From contig JBDHTQ010000002.1 in the NCBI GenBank assembly GCA_039808765.1, positions 1-64,000 on the forward strand: 64,000 nt of DNA, read 5' to 3'. The notes beneath the pieces were generated by a model. The model had not been told where the DNA came from. It saw nothing but the letters and a program-made list of their open reading frames with translations, and did not search any database. Of this stretch, positions 7,173-16,516 are shown in pieces. The stretch comes from JBDHTQ01 sp039808765 (GTDB lineage: Bacteria > Pseudomonadota > Alphaproteobacteria > UBA2400). The translations under genes were made by a program, and so were the position numbers. Every line of letters starts with the position of its first letter. The first letter of the stretch is position 1.

Positions 7173-8225
7173 TCAAACTTTAAGGAGTATCTTTGTTCTG
7201 ATCCTTTTAGGGGGTAATAAAGCAGGCAGGTCACGTTGCACAGCGCCGCATACCGGCTCACAGCCCACAAGCCCCGGCTGATTGTTTTTACAATCGTTAA
7301 AAAGCGCCACAAAAGCGCGTGTTTCCACAAGCTTTTGAACAGCTTCAGGGGGATTAATCAGATGTGTCATGGTCCGCTCCAAGAATACACCATCATCTGG
7401 CACGGGAATTCCAAGAAAAGGCATGGTTGAAACAGAAAGCGGATGCACTCCGGCAAGCTGCCTCGTCATTTTATCCATTACAATGTATGTCCTTCCTCTC
7501 TGCGCAAGATCACGAAAAGCCTGCGTGACGGTATATTGCATTGTTTTGTCATTTGCGAAACTTTTAATAAACCTTTGAAGAGCATCATCTTCCAGATCTT
7601 TCTCTCGAAGGATTTGCGCATCATATTGTTCTTCTGCTTTAGCTACTTTTTCCGGATGATCAGCGGGATTCCAAAAAAATTTGGTTAATATCGGTTCGAA
7701 CCCCTTGTCCATCAAAGCATTCATAAGTGGGGATTGGTTATTCACCTCAATCGTCATGCACTTCTCACCCAGATAATTGACACTGCTCATATACTTAATT
7801 AACATGGGTGGAATTGTATAAATACGTTCCTCGTCAACCGCTAGGTTCTCCACGCAAATTCTTAATGCGTAATTATTTTCACTTCTCGGCAAACAGTTAA
7901 AACAACCATATACACCAGTATGAAGGACCCCGCCGTGATTGCGTAAAAAACCAAGAGCCCCTGGGCGACCTGCAGCGTAAAGTTTGCTAAATAAACCTAT
8001 CATTTGTTGCATATGTTGCATCCTCTCGAGAGGATTATCGCTTTCTTTATAACGATTAAAACGTTTGGCAAGACTAGGGTTTGTTCGCTCAAACAGTTCC
8101 AGAAGTTCCAAAATCTGGCTGATTGTCAGTTTACCAAAAACTGTCTCATTTTCCCCACACATTCTATCCGCTAATTCTAATGCACTTGCATAACTTTGTA
8201 ATGATTCAATCAAACCATCCGACAT
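7173..8225 (-). CDS. hypothetical protein, 350 residues
   Basis: I do not recognise this protein. It has no signal peptide and no membrane segment. The first 90 residues are helical (SLQSYASALELADRM, ISQILELLELFERTNP), the middle holds CFNCLPRSENNYALRICVENL, and the C-terminal part is mixed. Methionine pairs and many charged residues suggest a soluble cytoplasmic protein or an effector. A second stretch rich in prolines and basic residues (LPALLPPKRIRTKILLKV) ends the chain. It stands alone between the IS5 stub and the sugar transporter genes. Confidence 0.6.
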   Translation of the reverse strand: MSDGLIESLQSYASALELADRMCGENETVFGKLTISQILELLELFERTNPSLAKRFNRYKESDNPLERMQHMQQMIGLFSKLYAAGRPGALGFLRNHGGVLHTGVYGCFNCLPRSENNYALRICVENLAVDEERIYTIPPMLIKYMSSVNYLGEKCMTIEVNNQSPLMNALMDKGFEPILTKFFWNPADHPEKVAKAEEQYDAQILREKDLEDDALQRFIKSFANDKTMQYTVTQAFRDLAQRGRTYIVMDKMTRQLAGVHPLSVSTMPFLGIPVPDDGVFLERTMTHLINPPEAVQKLVETRAFVALFNDCKNNQPGLVGCEPVCGAVQRDLPALLPPKRIRTKILLKV

Positions 8226-8240
8226 AATAACCTCGCAAAA

Positions 8241-8540
8241 ATGTATTCATCTGAATTTTACCCTGCATTCTTAGCAATGAGCACCTGCCAATTTCAACAA
8301 GATAAGTTCACCATAGCAAACTATTATCCCCCGTTAACACAGATTGTGGCCTCGTATGATTGCCTATATGGATATGGTTTTGAGAGCGAACCGCAAAGCT
8401 TCAACCAACACGAAGGCAACATTTGGGCCGCCTCAGCTTATGCTTGGTGCACAGATGGATCCTTGCGAAAGTCGATGGATCAGTTTGTGGATTTAATTAT
8501 TTCAGCTGTTCAAGGATCATATCAGAACCAAGCGAGCTAA
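8241..8540 (+). CDS. hypothetical protein, 99 residues, doubtful
   Basis: An open frame divergent from the 350-residue gene, with only 15 bases between the two starts. The product is rich in Tyr, Ser and Gln and matches nothing I know. There is no clear ribosome binding site. It may be a remnant or a chance frame. Confidence 0.25.
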   Translation: MYSSEFYPAFLAMSTCQFQQDKFTIANYYPPLTQIVASYDCLYGYGFESEPQSFNQHEGNIWAASAYAWCTDGSLRKSMDQFVDLIISAVQGSYQNQAS

Positions 8541-8861
8541 AAACTCGCCCCTATGGCTAAGTTTTTCTTTACGCAAAAGCCTCGCGTACCTTATGCGGCG
8601 AATCTCCCGAAGATAGACATGCCCTATCGCGGCAAAATTGCACTGATAAGGGTGAAAAGCAAATGATCATTTATGCTAAAACAAGCGCACATGTGGTTGC
8701 GTGAGATGGCCGACATTCTTGGTATCTAAACCCAGGCGCTGGAGATTTTAAAGGGGCTATCATTTTTTCTGTAATTTTAGTATTAATAAATCAAAGAAAT
8801 TGATTCTAAAACGCCTCTAAAGGTGGGGGTATTAGAGGATAGATTGAAGGGGTAATCTGAA
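8541..8861. other. 320-base gap before the sugar transporter
   Basis: I see no gene here. Short broken frames on the plus strand near 8680-8730 (MLKQAHMWLREMADILG) look like leftovers of an inserted element. The last 60 bases are AT-rich and probably carry the promoter of the transporter genes. Confidence 0.3.
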
Positions 8862-9797
8862 ATGAAAAACGTAGTCTTTACCTGCTTTCTGGTTATTCTT
8901 CTTACCGCATGTGGACAAAAGGACAGAGTAGACATCGCCGTACTAAGCAATAGTATGAGCAATCCATATTGGAAAACCATTTATGATGGTATAAATGATA
9001 CGGCAAAGTCGTTAGGCAAGTCGGTTTATATTCAAACTTTGACAAAAGTAGGGGATGCAGAGGAACAGGCCAACCAATGCGAAAATGCGCTCCTGCGTCA
9101 ACCCAAGGCTATCGTGTTTGCAGCCGTTAATCAAGTGAACCTTATCCCGTGCCTGAAAAAGGCCACGCTTGCAGGTGTTGTATTAGTAGATATGGACGGT
9201 AATTTCTCCAAAGCTGATGCCGAGAAGAGTGGCCTGAATGTAGCGTTCTCGGTAGCATCCAATAATTATGATTTGGGAAAGTTGGCAGCAGAGTACGTGA
9301 AAGAGATAACTGGGAAAGTATTGATCATAGAGGGCCCGGCAGGTAGTTACCCCAGCATCCAGCGTGTAGCAGGTTTTAGAGAAAACATCCCATCTACTCT
9401 TACCGTCGTTGCAACGCTGGGGGGGGACTGGGATATGCTTAAAGCTGCCAACATTACTAATGATACACTGACCACTCACCCCGACCTTACCGTTGTGTTT
9501 GCAGCCAATGACCAAATGGCGTTAGGTGCGGTAGAGGCTCTGGCCACAAAGGGTCATGCCAATGTAAAAGTGATCGGCGTGGACGGAAATATTGATGCTG
9601 TCAAGGCCATCAAAGAAGGTAAGTTAACTGCCAGTATGGCTCAACTTCCGTACCTCATGGCTAAACAAGCATTGGAGAAAACGGCAGCTTATTTAGATAA
9701 TCCTGTTGCTGTAGACTATAACCAGTATGTGCCAATATTAGAGCTGGATAGGGCTACCTTGGAAAACAAAAATGACCTACTCCAGTATGTTCGCTAA
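8862..9797 (+). CDS. periplasmic sugar-binding lipoprotein of an ABC importer
   Basis: A 311-residue type I periplasmic binding protein (RbsB/FrcB-like). The N-terminus has a short hydrophobic signal ending in the lipobox LLTAC, so it is probably a lipoprotein anchored after cleavage before Cys17. The family pattern is visible: IAVLSNSMSNPYWKTIYDGI, then KAIVFAAVNQVNLIPCLKKA, VLVDMDGNF, VVFAANDQMALGAVEAL and VIGVDGN. It would deliver a monosaccharide or polyol to the permease. The next gene starts 26 bases before this one ends, and the third gene overlaps the second, forming one operon. Confidence 0.88.
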   Translation: MKNVVFTCFLVILLTACGQKDRVDIAVLSNSMSNPYWKTIYDGINDTAKSLGKSVYIQTLTKVGDAEEQANQCENALLRQPKAIVFAAVNQVNLIPCLKKATLAGVVLVDMDGNFSKADAEKSGLNVAFSVASNNYDLGKLAAEYVKEITGKVLIIEGPAGSYPSIQRVAGFRENIPSTLTVVATLGGDWDMLKAANITNDTLTTHPDLTVVFAANDQMALGAVEALATKGHANVKVIGVDGNIDAVKAIKEGKLTASMAQLPYLMAKQALEKTAAYLDNPVAVDYNQYVPILELDRATLENKNDLLQYVR

Positions 9798-10719
9798 ACT
9801 CAGTCTTCATCAGCTTGCTCTATCCCTGATATTAGGTTTACTTGTGGTGGGACTTAGCTTTTCTACACCGTATTTTTTGACTCCGCAGAACATCCTTAAT
9901 GTTTTAATGGCGAGCGCCACGGTAGGCATTCTGGCTGTTGGTGCAGCCTTGGTGATTGGTGCAGGTAGTATTGATTTATCAGTGGGCGCCATTATGGCGT
10001 TAGCGGCAAGTGTAGGTGCTGTGTTTGGTTTAATACCTGATCTATCAGGGATTTGGATGATAACCATTTGTTTTGCCACTGGGTTGGCCGTGGGAATGGC
10101 TAATGGCACTTTGGCAGCCAAGACGACATTACCACCGTTCATCATCACCTTGGCGACCATGAGTATCGCAAGAGGTCTGGCGTTTATCCTCATGGACGGC
10201 AAACCTGTATACGGATTGCCCGAGGAGATTGTTTTCTTCGGCCAAGGTCATATCATGGGTATTCCGATGCCAGTCCTGATCTTCACCATCGTTGCAGTTT
10301 TTGGTCACGTCTTACTGACACAAACTGCTTTTGGCCGCAACGTTACTGCTTATGGCGATAACCCTGCCGCCCTCACTGTAAGCGGCGTCAATATCACACG
10401 CTTCAAAATTATGCTTTACGGCTTTTCTGCGTTGACCGCAGTGCTGGCTAGTTTGGTGTTCATGGGCCGCTTAAACAACGCAGACCCCAGTGCAGGCATG
10501 GGCTATGAACTCACTGCCATCACTGCTGCAATCATGGGGGGAGCCAGTCTTCGAGGGGGCCGTACGTCGGTCGTAGGCGCTGTCATTGGCGCGTTGATTA
10601 TGGGCGTGTTGCAAAATGGTCTAAACCTCTTGGCAATTCCTAGCTTTTATCAATACGTGGTTACGGGTATCGCTCTGCTGGTGGCCGTTTCCCTTCAGCC
10701 TTGCAGGAGCCACGTATGA
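9772..10719 (+). CDS. sugar ABC transporter permease (RbsC/FrcC-like)
   Basis: A 315-residue membrane protein with eight to ten hydrophobic segments and the family hallmark GAGSIDLSVGAIMALA near residue 63, followed by GANGT-like and TLATMSIARG motifs and YGDNPAALTVSGVN. It forms the membrane channel of the importer. The start overlaps the binding-protein gene by 26 bases. An ATG five codons downstream (MFAKLS) is an alternative. The C-terminal end, PCRSHV, is unusual and short. Confidence 0.88.
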   Translation: MTYSSMFAKLSLHQLALSLILGLLVVGLSFSTPYFLTPQNILNVLMASATVGILAVGAALVIGAGSIDLSVGAIMALAASVGAVFGLIPDLSGIWMITICFATGLAVGMANGTLAAKTTLPPFIITLATMSIARGLAFILMDGKPVYGLPEEIVFFGQGHIMGIPMPVLIFTIVAVFGHVLLTQTAFGRNVTAYGDNPAALTVSGVNITRFKIMLYGFSALTAVLASLVFMGRLNNADPSAGMGYELTAITAAIMGGASLRGGRTSVVGAVIGALIMGVLQNGLNLLAIPSFYQYVVTGIALLVAVSLQPCRSHV

Positions 10720-11432
10720 GCATCCTGGATATTCAACATCTTTCTAAGTCCTATGGTGGGGCCAAGGTTCTCAACGATGCAAGCTTTACTCTCCAAGCAG
10801 GTGAGGCGGTGGGGATTATCGGTGATAATGGGGCTGGAAAATCGACGCTACTTAAATGTTTATCGGGAGCCACTAAGCCTGATACGGGCAATATCACCTT
10901 CAATGGCCAACCACTGAAGCTCGGAAACCCACACGCTATTCGTGAAGCGGGTATTGAAATGGTCTACCAAGACCTCGCTTTGTGTCGCCAGCAAAAGGTA
11001 TTGACCAATCTGCTGCTCGGGCGAGAAATAACGACCCCATGGGGAACGCTTAATCATGCAGCCATGAGAAAGCTAGGGTCTCAAGCCCTTGCCAAGCTCA
11101 ATACCGACATCTCCCTGGATGACGTTGTTGGCGATCTGTCGGGCGGACAACAGCAAGCCGTAGCCATTGCTCGTGCAATGTTAGGTAACCCAAAATTGGT
11201 TATTCTGGACGAACCCACCGCCGCGCTGGGCATTAAGGAGAGTGCTAAAGCCATTCGCTTTATTCAAAGCCTGACCGCCCAAGGTGTGGCTGTTATTGTT
11301 GTTAGCCATCGCTTGCAAGATGTGATTGCTACTACCTCACGCATTCTACTCATGCGACAGGGGCAGATTGCCCAAATGTTCGTGACGAATAACTTGACAG
11401 CAAACGAACTTTCTGAAGCGATAAGCCAATAA
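10701..11432 (+). CDS. sugar ABC transporter ATP-binding protein, single domain
   Basis: A 243-residue ATPase with Walker A GDNGAGKST (about residue 42), signature LSGGQQQAVAIARAML and Walker B LVILDEPTAALG. Only one nucleotide-binding domain is present, unlike the tandem RbsA type of about 500 residues. This resembles the alphaproteobacterial FrcBCA fructose importer. It overlaps the permease gene by 19 bases. An ATG seven bases further in, MSILDIQHLSK, is the likelier start. Confidence 0.88.
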   Translation: MQEPRMSILDIQHLSKSYGGAKVLNDASFTLQAGEAVGIIGDNGAGKSTLLKCLSGATKPDTGNITFNGQPLKLGNPHAIREAGIEMVYQDLALCRQQKVLTNLLLGREITTPWGTLNHAAMRKLGSQALAKLNTDISLDDVVGDLSGGQQQAVAIARAMLGNPKLVILDEPTAALGIKESAKAIRFIQSLTAQGVAVIVVSHRLQDVIATTSRILLMRQGQIAQMFVTNNLTANELSEAISQ

Positions 11433-11505
11433 CCTGATGCTTACTATAGCAGTCGTTAAGCTCTATAAGGACTATTATAATGAGCATTGTAAAAGGAAAT
11501 ACGTG

Positions 11506-11598
11506 ATGGCTGACAAAGCAAATCTTCCCATCACCGTGCAAAAGGCCTTGCGCAAGCTGGGACAGAATATCAGCGGTGTTCGTCATAAAAATATGTAA
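11506..11598 (+). pseudogene. XRE-type regulator, N-terminal remnant
   Basis: A 30-residue frame reads MADKANLPITVQKALRKLG and QNISGVR before a stop. The pattern (kALrkLGqnIs..R) is the start of HTH_XRE regulators often paired with HipA-like toxins. The helix-turn-helix itself is missing, so this is a stub. Confidence 0.35.
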
Positions 11599-11658
11599 TC
11601 TGGCCATGACCGCTTTAACATTAACCCATTCCAGCATACCATAGAGCTAAACAACGAA

Positions 11659-12501
11659 GTGAAGGAAAAATTTTCGATGACAATTTCGCATGCATCACGC
11701 CAACCGGTTTTCTATCTAACGCATGGAGGTGGGCCATGTTTCTGGATCGACAGTTCCGGCTTTTTCGGCAAAGGTGCCTATGACGGATTGCGCGTCTATT
11801 TTGAAGGATTACTTCAAAGCTTGCCCGAAAAACCGAAAGCCATTTTAATCGTGACAGCACATTGGGAAGAAGATGTCTGCACGCTGAGTACGGCTTTAAA
11901 CCCGCCAATGTTGTACGATTATTACGGTTTTCCTGAGCACACATACGCGCTTCAATATCCTGCGCCGGGTGCGCCTGATGTGGCAGAGCGGGCGCATGCT
12001 CTTCTTAATAATGCTGGCATTGAATCAAACGTGAACAGCACGCGTGGTTTTGATCATGGCGTATTTGTGCCGATGTTAATTATCGATGAAAAAGCTGAGA
12101 TTCCTGTTGCGATGATGTCGATCCGCCATGACTACAACCCCCAGGCGCATATTGCCATGGGGGATGCCCTTCAGTCATTACGAGAGGAGGGTGTTTTGAT
12201 AATTGCAAGCGGAAGCAGCTATCACAACCTGCGCGCAATGTTGACTAGTGTGAAACCTAATCAAGCTTCGGTTGATTTTGACAACTGGCTAAGCGATTCG
12301 GTGTCTCGCGATGAGCGTGAGCGCAAACAACGTCTGATAGCTTGGGAAAATGCACCACACGCGCGTGAATGTCATCCCCAAGAGGATCATTTGATTCCGC
12401 TTATGGTTGCAGTAGGGGCTGCCGGAAATGAAAGAGGTCGGCGTACTTTTTCCGGGATAATCGGGGGAAAAGCCTTTTCATGCTTCGGTTTCGGTGTGTG
12501 A
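11659..12501 (+). CDS. class III extradiol dioxygenase (LigB/DODA family)
   Basis: A 280-residue protein of the DODA/YgiD branch of LigB-type ring-opening dioxygenases. Expected metal and catalytic residues are in THGGGP (His near residue 21), VTAHWEED (His near 73), GFDHGVFVPM (His near 133) and SGSSYHN (His near 190). Related enzymes open catechol rings such as DOPA, but the physiological substrate of bacterial members is mostly unknown. An internal ATG at 11677 (MTISHASRQPVFYLTHGG) is a likely alternative start. It stands alone between two convergent units. Confidence 0.88.
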   Translation: MKEKFSMTISHASRQPVFYLTHGGGPCFWIDSSGFFGKGAYDGLRVYFEGLLQSLPEKPKAILIVTAHWEEDVCTLSTALNPPMLYDYYGFPEHTYALQYPAPGAPDVAERAHALLNNAGIESNVNSTRGFDHGVFVPMLIIDEKAEIPVAMMSIRHDYNPQAHIAMGDALQSLREEGVLIIASGSSYHNLRAMLTSVKPNQASVDFDNWLSDSVSRDERERKQRLIAWENAPHARECHPQEDHLIPLMVAVGAAGNERGRRTFSGIIGGKAFSCFGFGV

Positions 12502-12517
12502 GGCGTGGCTGCTGAAT

Positions 12518-13552
12518 TTATAACAGCTTTGTAATCAGCTTCTTCTTTAAATGTTGCCAAGGTAAGCCTTGGGAAATTTCATTTAAATTCCACTCAGCAT
12601 AAGCCAGTGCATTAATCCATCGGGTGCGATCCGGTTTAAGTGGTTTTTCAATAAGTGCGGGGTCATGGTGCGAGACATCCCAGGCAAAGCTGCCTGGATC
12701 ACACGTAATAATCGGTACACCTGCCAGCGCTGCATCAACACCCGCACCGCTGTTAAATGTGACACAGGTCCAGCAGTTTTTAATTATCTCATGAAAAGGA
12801 CGTGCGGACATATCCCATTCAACCGATGTTCCCAATTCTTGTATTGCCATTGCCAGCCACGCCCGTTCTTCAGGACTCGTTTGTGAGTCAGGGTGAGGGC
12901 GCAAGTAAAGCGTACGATGAGAGTTTTCTCGTAACGTTTTAACTGTTTGTTTGAGCCAATTGAAATACCGGCGTGCCCGTAGTGCAGATGAACTGCGCAA
13001 ACTTGCATCCAGTGGCCTTTGCAACGCAATCAAAATGTGATCTCCATCTTCCTGCCAAGGTTTGAGGCTTAGCCCAGTGTGGGAAAAAATTTTTTCACGT
13101 CGTAAGTCATCCACCAGATGATTGTTAAAATCGGCTTCATCATTTAGAAGCCCATCAATTCCTATGCGGCGATAATTCACACCTTGATGCGTTGCACGCG
13201 TCATTATTGCAGTATCGATGATAATTAATCCACGATGGATATGCCGCCCTTTTACCTCCGCTTTAAAAGCCATTCGTTTTTCTTTGCCAGCTCCCTCGCG
13301 TACATCACCGAAAATAACAGCTATGTCACAGGGCTGGTATTGCGTCTTTTCAACAAACTGAACATGATCGCCCGAAGCCGCAATGCCCTCCGCAAAGGCT
13401 TTGAGTGAAGGGTAGGCGTAACTTGTGGTCAGCATGCCTTCAGTGAAAACACCAACTTTAAGATGAGCTGAGGGTGTAATGTTTTTGGCAATTATCTTCG
13501 TTTGGCGTTGCGTTAATTTTGAAATTGCGCGAGGAAGAATGGATTTAATCAT
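12518..13552 (-). CDS. capsule-type polysaccharide biosynthesis protein
   Basis: A 344-residue cytoplasmic protein with the pattern of KpsC/KpsS-like or related capsule synthesis enzymes: HILIALQRPLDAS, RTLYLRPHPDSQTSPEER, CWTCVTFNSGAGVDAALAG and VPIITCDPGSFAWDVS. These resemble a GT-B-type nucleotide-sugar-binding C-terminal half. It would add or transfer sugars on a lipid-linked glycan. The start overlaps the SGNH gene by eight bases. It is the last gene of the polysaccharide operon. The exact product is not predictable from the sequence. Confidence 0.65.
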   Translation of the reverse strand: MIKSILPRAISKLTQRQTKIIAKNITPSAHLKVGVFTEGMLTTSYAYPSLKAFAEGIAASGDHVQFVEKTQYQPCDIAVIFGDVREGAGKEKRMAFKAEVKGRHIHRGLIIIDTAIMTRATHQGVNYRRIGIDGLLNDEADFNNHLVDDLRREKIFSHTGLSLKPWQEDGDHILIALQRPLDASLRSSSALRARRYFNWLKQTVKTLRENSHRTLYLRPHPDSQTSPEERAWLAMAIQELGTSVEWDMSARPFHEIIKNCWTCVTFNSGAGVDAALAGVPIITCDPGSFAWDVSHHDPALIEKPLKPDRTRWINALAYAEWNLNEISQGLPWQHLKKKLITKLL

Positions 13553-14516
13553 GGTTGCTTAGCCCCTTAAACATCGGCAAGAATAACGCTTCAAGATAGC
13601 GGATGCCATAGACAGAAAGATGGCTTTCATCACGATAAAGTGAGTGACCGCTATCCTCAACTTTACACTTGTCATTTTGGCATAAATAACGATTTAGGTC
13701 GATCACATGAACAAGCGCAGTGTTTTGTGAAGGGATCTTGCTTAAAATACTAAGCAGGGGATGGTTTTGCGCGTCTGCAATTTTTTTGCTCATTCCCAAT
13801 TTAAGCGGATCACCATGGGTAAGTGATGTACGTGAAAGTGCTTGAGGAACATTGAAAGGATATTCTGGTGGTTGCAGAATAATCCAGAGATGGATGTTTC
13901 TGTTCGTCAGACTGATAATTGTATTTTGTATTGCGGTATGAAAGTTTTCTCGACTCTCATTCATCGTGATCGGAGGAGGGGCGTTGGCTTTTCCAATCAC
14001 ATATTCATTTTCGTACGCCGACCAGCGTGCAAAAAGAATGACATTATCAATATTGTTTTTTGTGATGAGATTGAAAACTTCTTCATTAAAGGCACGACAT
14101 GGATACTGATATCCCCCACCCAGCGTGCGATAACGCTCAACTCCCCATAGCGGAGGGCATGAACTAAAAGATGTTTGCCAGCCATTAATGTGAAATTTTT
14201 TACCCAAATCTTTTAAGACAGGCATAAGGGTATTGGAAAAACTGTCACCAAAGCTGATGTAGCGAAAAGGATAGTTTTGAGCATCACTATCATGAACAAC
14301 CACACAAGGACCAGACGCTTTTAAATGCGTAATTGTGGGTTGATGACATTCTTCTCGGCGGGGATTAAAGTCGTTTTGGCCACTCGCATAAATAATTGCT
14401 TGTGCAGGCAGCCGTTGAGGAAGACCATCATAAATGTAAATCAATCCCGCACAAATATTAATGACGAGGCCCACGAAAAAAGCGCCGATAAAAATATGCT
14501 TTCGGCTTTGCATCAT
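13545..14516 (-). CDS. SGNH-type acyl hydrolase/transferase, membrane-anchored
   Basis: A 323-residue protein with one N-terminal membrane segment (IFIGAFFVGLVINICAGLIYI) followed by a periplasmic SGNH domain. The nucleophile block is ISFGDSFSNT and the Asp-His block is RDESHLSVYGIRYLEALF. CPPLWGVERY and a Cys in YPCRAFN match the same positions in the C-terminal half of the neighbouring OafA-like protein, so the two SGNH domains are paralogous. It probably works with the acyltransferase to O-acetylate a surface glycan. Start and stop overlap both neighbours. Confidence 0.78.
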   Translation of the reverse strand: MMQSRKHIFIGAFFVGLVINICAGLIYIYDGLPQRLPAQAIIYASGQNDFNPRREECHQPTITHLKASGPCVVVHDSDAQNYPFRYISFGDSFSNTLMPVLKDLGKKFHINGWQTSFSSCPPLWGVERYRTLGGGYQYPCRAFNEEVFNLITKNNIDNVILFARWSAYENEYVIGKANAPPPITMNESRENFHTAIQNTIISLTNRNIHLWIILQPPEYPFNVPQALSRTSLTHGDPLKLGMSKKIADAQNHPLLSILSKIPSQNTALVHVIDLNRYLCQNDKCKVEDSGHSLYRDESHLSVYGIRYLEALFLPMFKGLSNHD

Positions 14517-16516
14517 GTTTTGCTCAAGCCTCTTGACCCTGTATCACGCAAAATTTTTTCAAATAATGGCTCAAGGTAACGGGCACCGTACGTTGATAAA
14601 TGTCCACCATTATAATATAAACTTTTGCCGTCATGACTGACATTGCACATCGTTTCACCGCAGAGGATGTTTTTCGGATCAAGCAACGTAATCGACGCGG
14701 TACTTGCCATCATTTTGAAGGTCGCATCTAAACTTTCACGCTGGTGATTGTATTCATGCAGCGGAATTGCAACGGGAGGAGCCTTTCCGTTTTCTGTGGT
14801 TGCGCGCAAGGCAAGTGTATGAGGCGGATCAAAATCGGCCATGGGAATGGTTTGCATGACCACAACATGAATCCCTTTTTGACCAAGTGTCGTCATCGTT
14901 TCAACAAGTTTGTGAGCTACATCGGTATTAAATTGTCGCTTATCATTTTTCACAGTCAAGCGTGGCTGTGAATTGCCAGTATAGAGTCGGGGATTGGTCA
15001 ACCAATTGCTCCACGAACTGATTAGAAAAACGGTATGGATGGATTTTCGGTCAAGCAGTGCCAAGATGGCGTTATTAAATTCAATGCAATAAAACGAGTC
15101 GTCGCGACCCGTTTGATCAACCCCCAAAATAGGTGGGCAACCGTCGTATGTGGCAATGTATCCGTTCAGATGAAGTTTTTCAGAAAGCTCATAAAAGGCA
15201 GGTGCAACGGCGTCGGCGTGGCTGTCTCCCCACACTAAAAAAGTTGGCATGGCTACATCTTGGTTTGTTTGACACAGTTTATTGGCTTTAATGTTTTGTA
15301 GCGATGGTTTGTTACAGGTATTTTGAAGCGGATTTTTATCGTGTTCCGCTGTTTCGTATAGCAGAACATCATCTGTAAATCGCAAAGGAAAACCTGCTGC
15401 TTCACGGATAGGGATGGCAAATGCCAAGATCATCATGCCTGACATGATTGCCGATTGTACAACAGCTTTTTTTGAGGTCGTTGACTGCCTAAAGGGATGT
15501 TCAACAATTCTCCATGATACGATAGAGATGATCATGCTTGCAAAAAACAATCCAGTCATTTCATATGCCGAAAGAGGAGAAAATGATGTGTATTTGTAAA
15601 AAACAATTATTGGCCAATGCCAAAGGTACCATGAATATGAAATTTTTCCGATAAAGATACATGGCTTAACGGCGAGTACACGATGTATGAATGATGCGTA
15701 AAATTTACCGCTCCAAAGAATGAGTGCCGCCCCCAGACAGGGGGGAAACGCAGCCAAACCGGGGAAGGGGGTCAAGCGGTCGTAGATAAAAAATGGAACA
15801 AAAACCATTGTCATCGCGGTAAAGCTAATACATGTAAAAATGTAAGGACGCGGTGTTTTGGGCGTAGGAATAAAAACAAGCATGGCTCCAATGAGCAATT
15901 CCCACGCGCGTGTGGGAAGGAGGTAAAACGTGCCTGTGGGGTGATGAGATACACCATAAATACTCAAAGCAAATGAAACTGCCATCACGCCGCCTACAAT
16001 CCATGCGCGAGCTTTAAGAAAATATTTTGTCAGAATAAAAAGTATGAGTGGGAAGAAAAAGTAAAATTGTTCTTCAACGGCTAATGACCATGTATGTAAA
16101 AGTGGCTTTGTGTCATTGGCTGTATCAAAATATCCAGACTGTAGGTAAAACAGGATATTTGATGAGAAGACTGTTTGTGAGAGGGCTTGTTGCGCAAGTC
16201 GCTTGTAATCGTTGGGGAGAAATAAAAACCATCCAGCCACAAGGGTTGATAAAATCATTACACTCAAGGCCGGGATGATGCGTCGTATGCGCCGTTCCCA
16301 AAAAGTAAGAAAGCTGAAACGCTGTTGTGTAATTTCTTTTTCAATAATGGATGTAATTAAAAAACCAGAAATTACAAAAAAAACATCGACACCCACAAAA
16401 CCACCAGAGAACAAACCAACGCCCAAGTGAAAAAGAATCACACTTATGACAGCAACGGCGCGAAGCCCATCAATATCAGGACGATAGGTTAGTGGGATGT
16501 GAGGTGTTGTCATCAT
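14513..16516 (-). CDS. OafA/YrhL-like acyltransferase with C-terminal SGNH domain
   Basis: A 667-residue protein. Residues 1-350 form the acyltransferase-3 membrane domain (YRPDIDGLRAVAVISVILFH; RRIRRIIPAL; HTWSLAVEEQFY), with about ten membrane helices. Residues 380-667 are a periplasmic SGNH domain (VWGDSHADA). The usual Asp-x-x-His block reads YYNGGHLSTYG, so the catalytic Asp appears to be Asn. Such fusions move acetyl groups across the membrane to decorate O-antigen or capsule. A separate SGNH protein lies immediately downstream and might supply a fully active esterase domain. Confidence 0.88.
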   Translation of the reverse strand: MMTTPHIPLTYRPDIDGLRAVAVISVILFHLGVGLFSGGFVGVDVFFVISGFLITSIIEKEITQQRFSFLTFWERRIRRIIPALSVMILSTLVAGWFLFLPNDYKRLAQQALSQTVFSSNILFYLQSGYFDTANDTKPLLHTWSLAVEEQFYFFFPLILFILTKYFLKARAWIVGGVMAVSFALSIYGVSHHPTGTFYLLPTRAWELLIGAMLVFIPTPKTPRPYIFTCISFTAMTMVFVPFFIYDRLTPFPGLAAFPPCLGAALILWSGKFYASFIHRVLAVKPCIFIGKISYSWYLWHWPIIVFYKYTSFSPLSAYEMTGLFFASMIISIVSWRIVEHPFRQSTTSKKAVVQSAIMSGMMILAFAIPIREAAGFPLRFTDDVLLYETAEHDKNPLQNTCNKPSLQNIKANKLCQTNQDVAMPTFLVWGDSHADAVAPAFYELSEKLHLNGYIATYDGCPPILGVDQTGRDDSFYCIEFNNAILALLDRKSIHTVFLISSWSNWLTNPRLYTGNSQPRLTVKNDKRQFNTDVAHKLVETMTTLGQKGIHVVVMQTIPMADFDPPHTLALRATTENGKAPPVAIPLHEYNHQRESLDATFKMMASTASITLLDPKNILCGETMCNVSHDGKSLYYNGGHLSTYGARYLEPLFEKILRDTGSRGLSKT

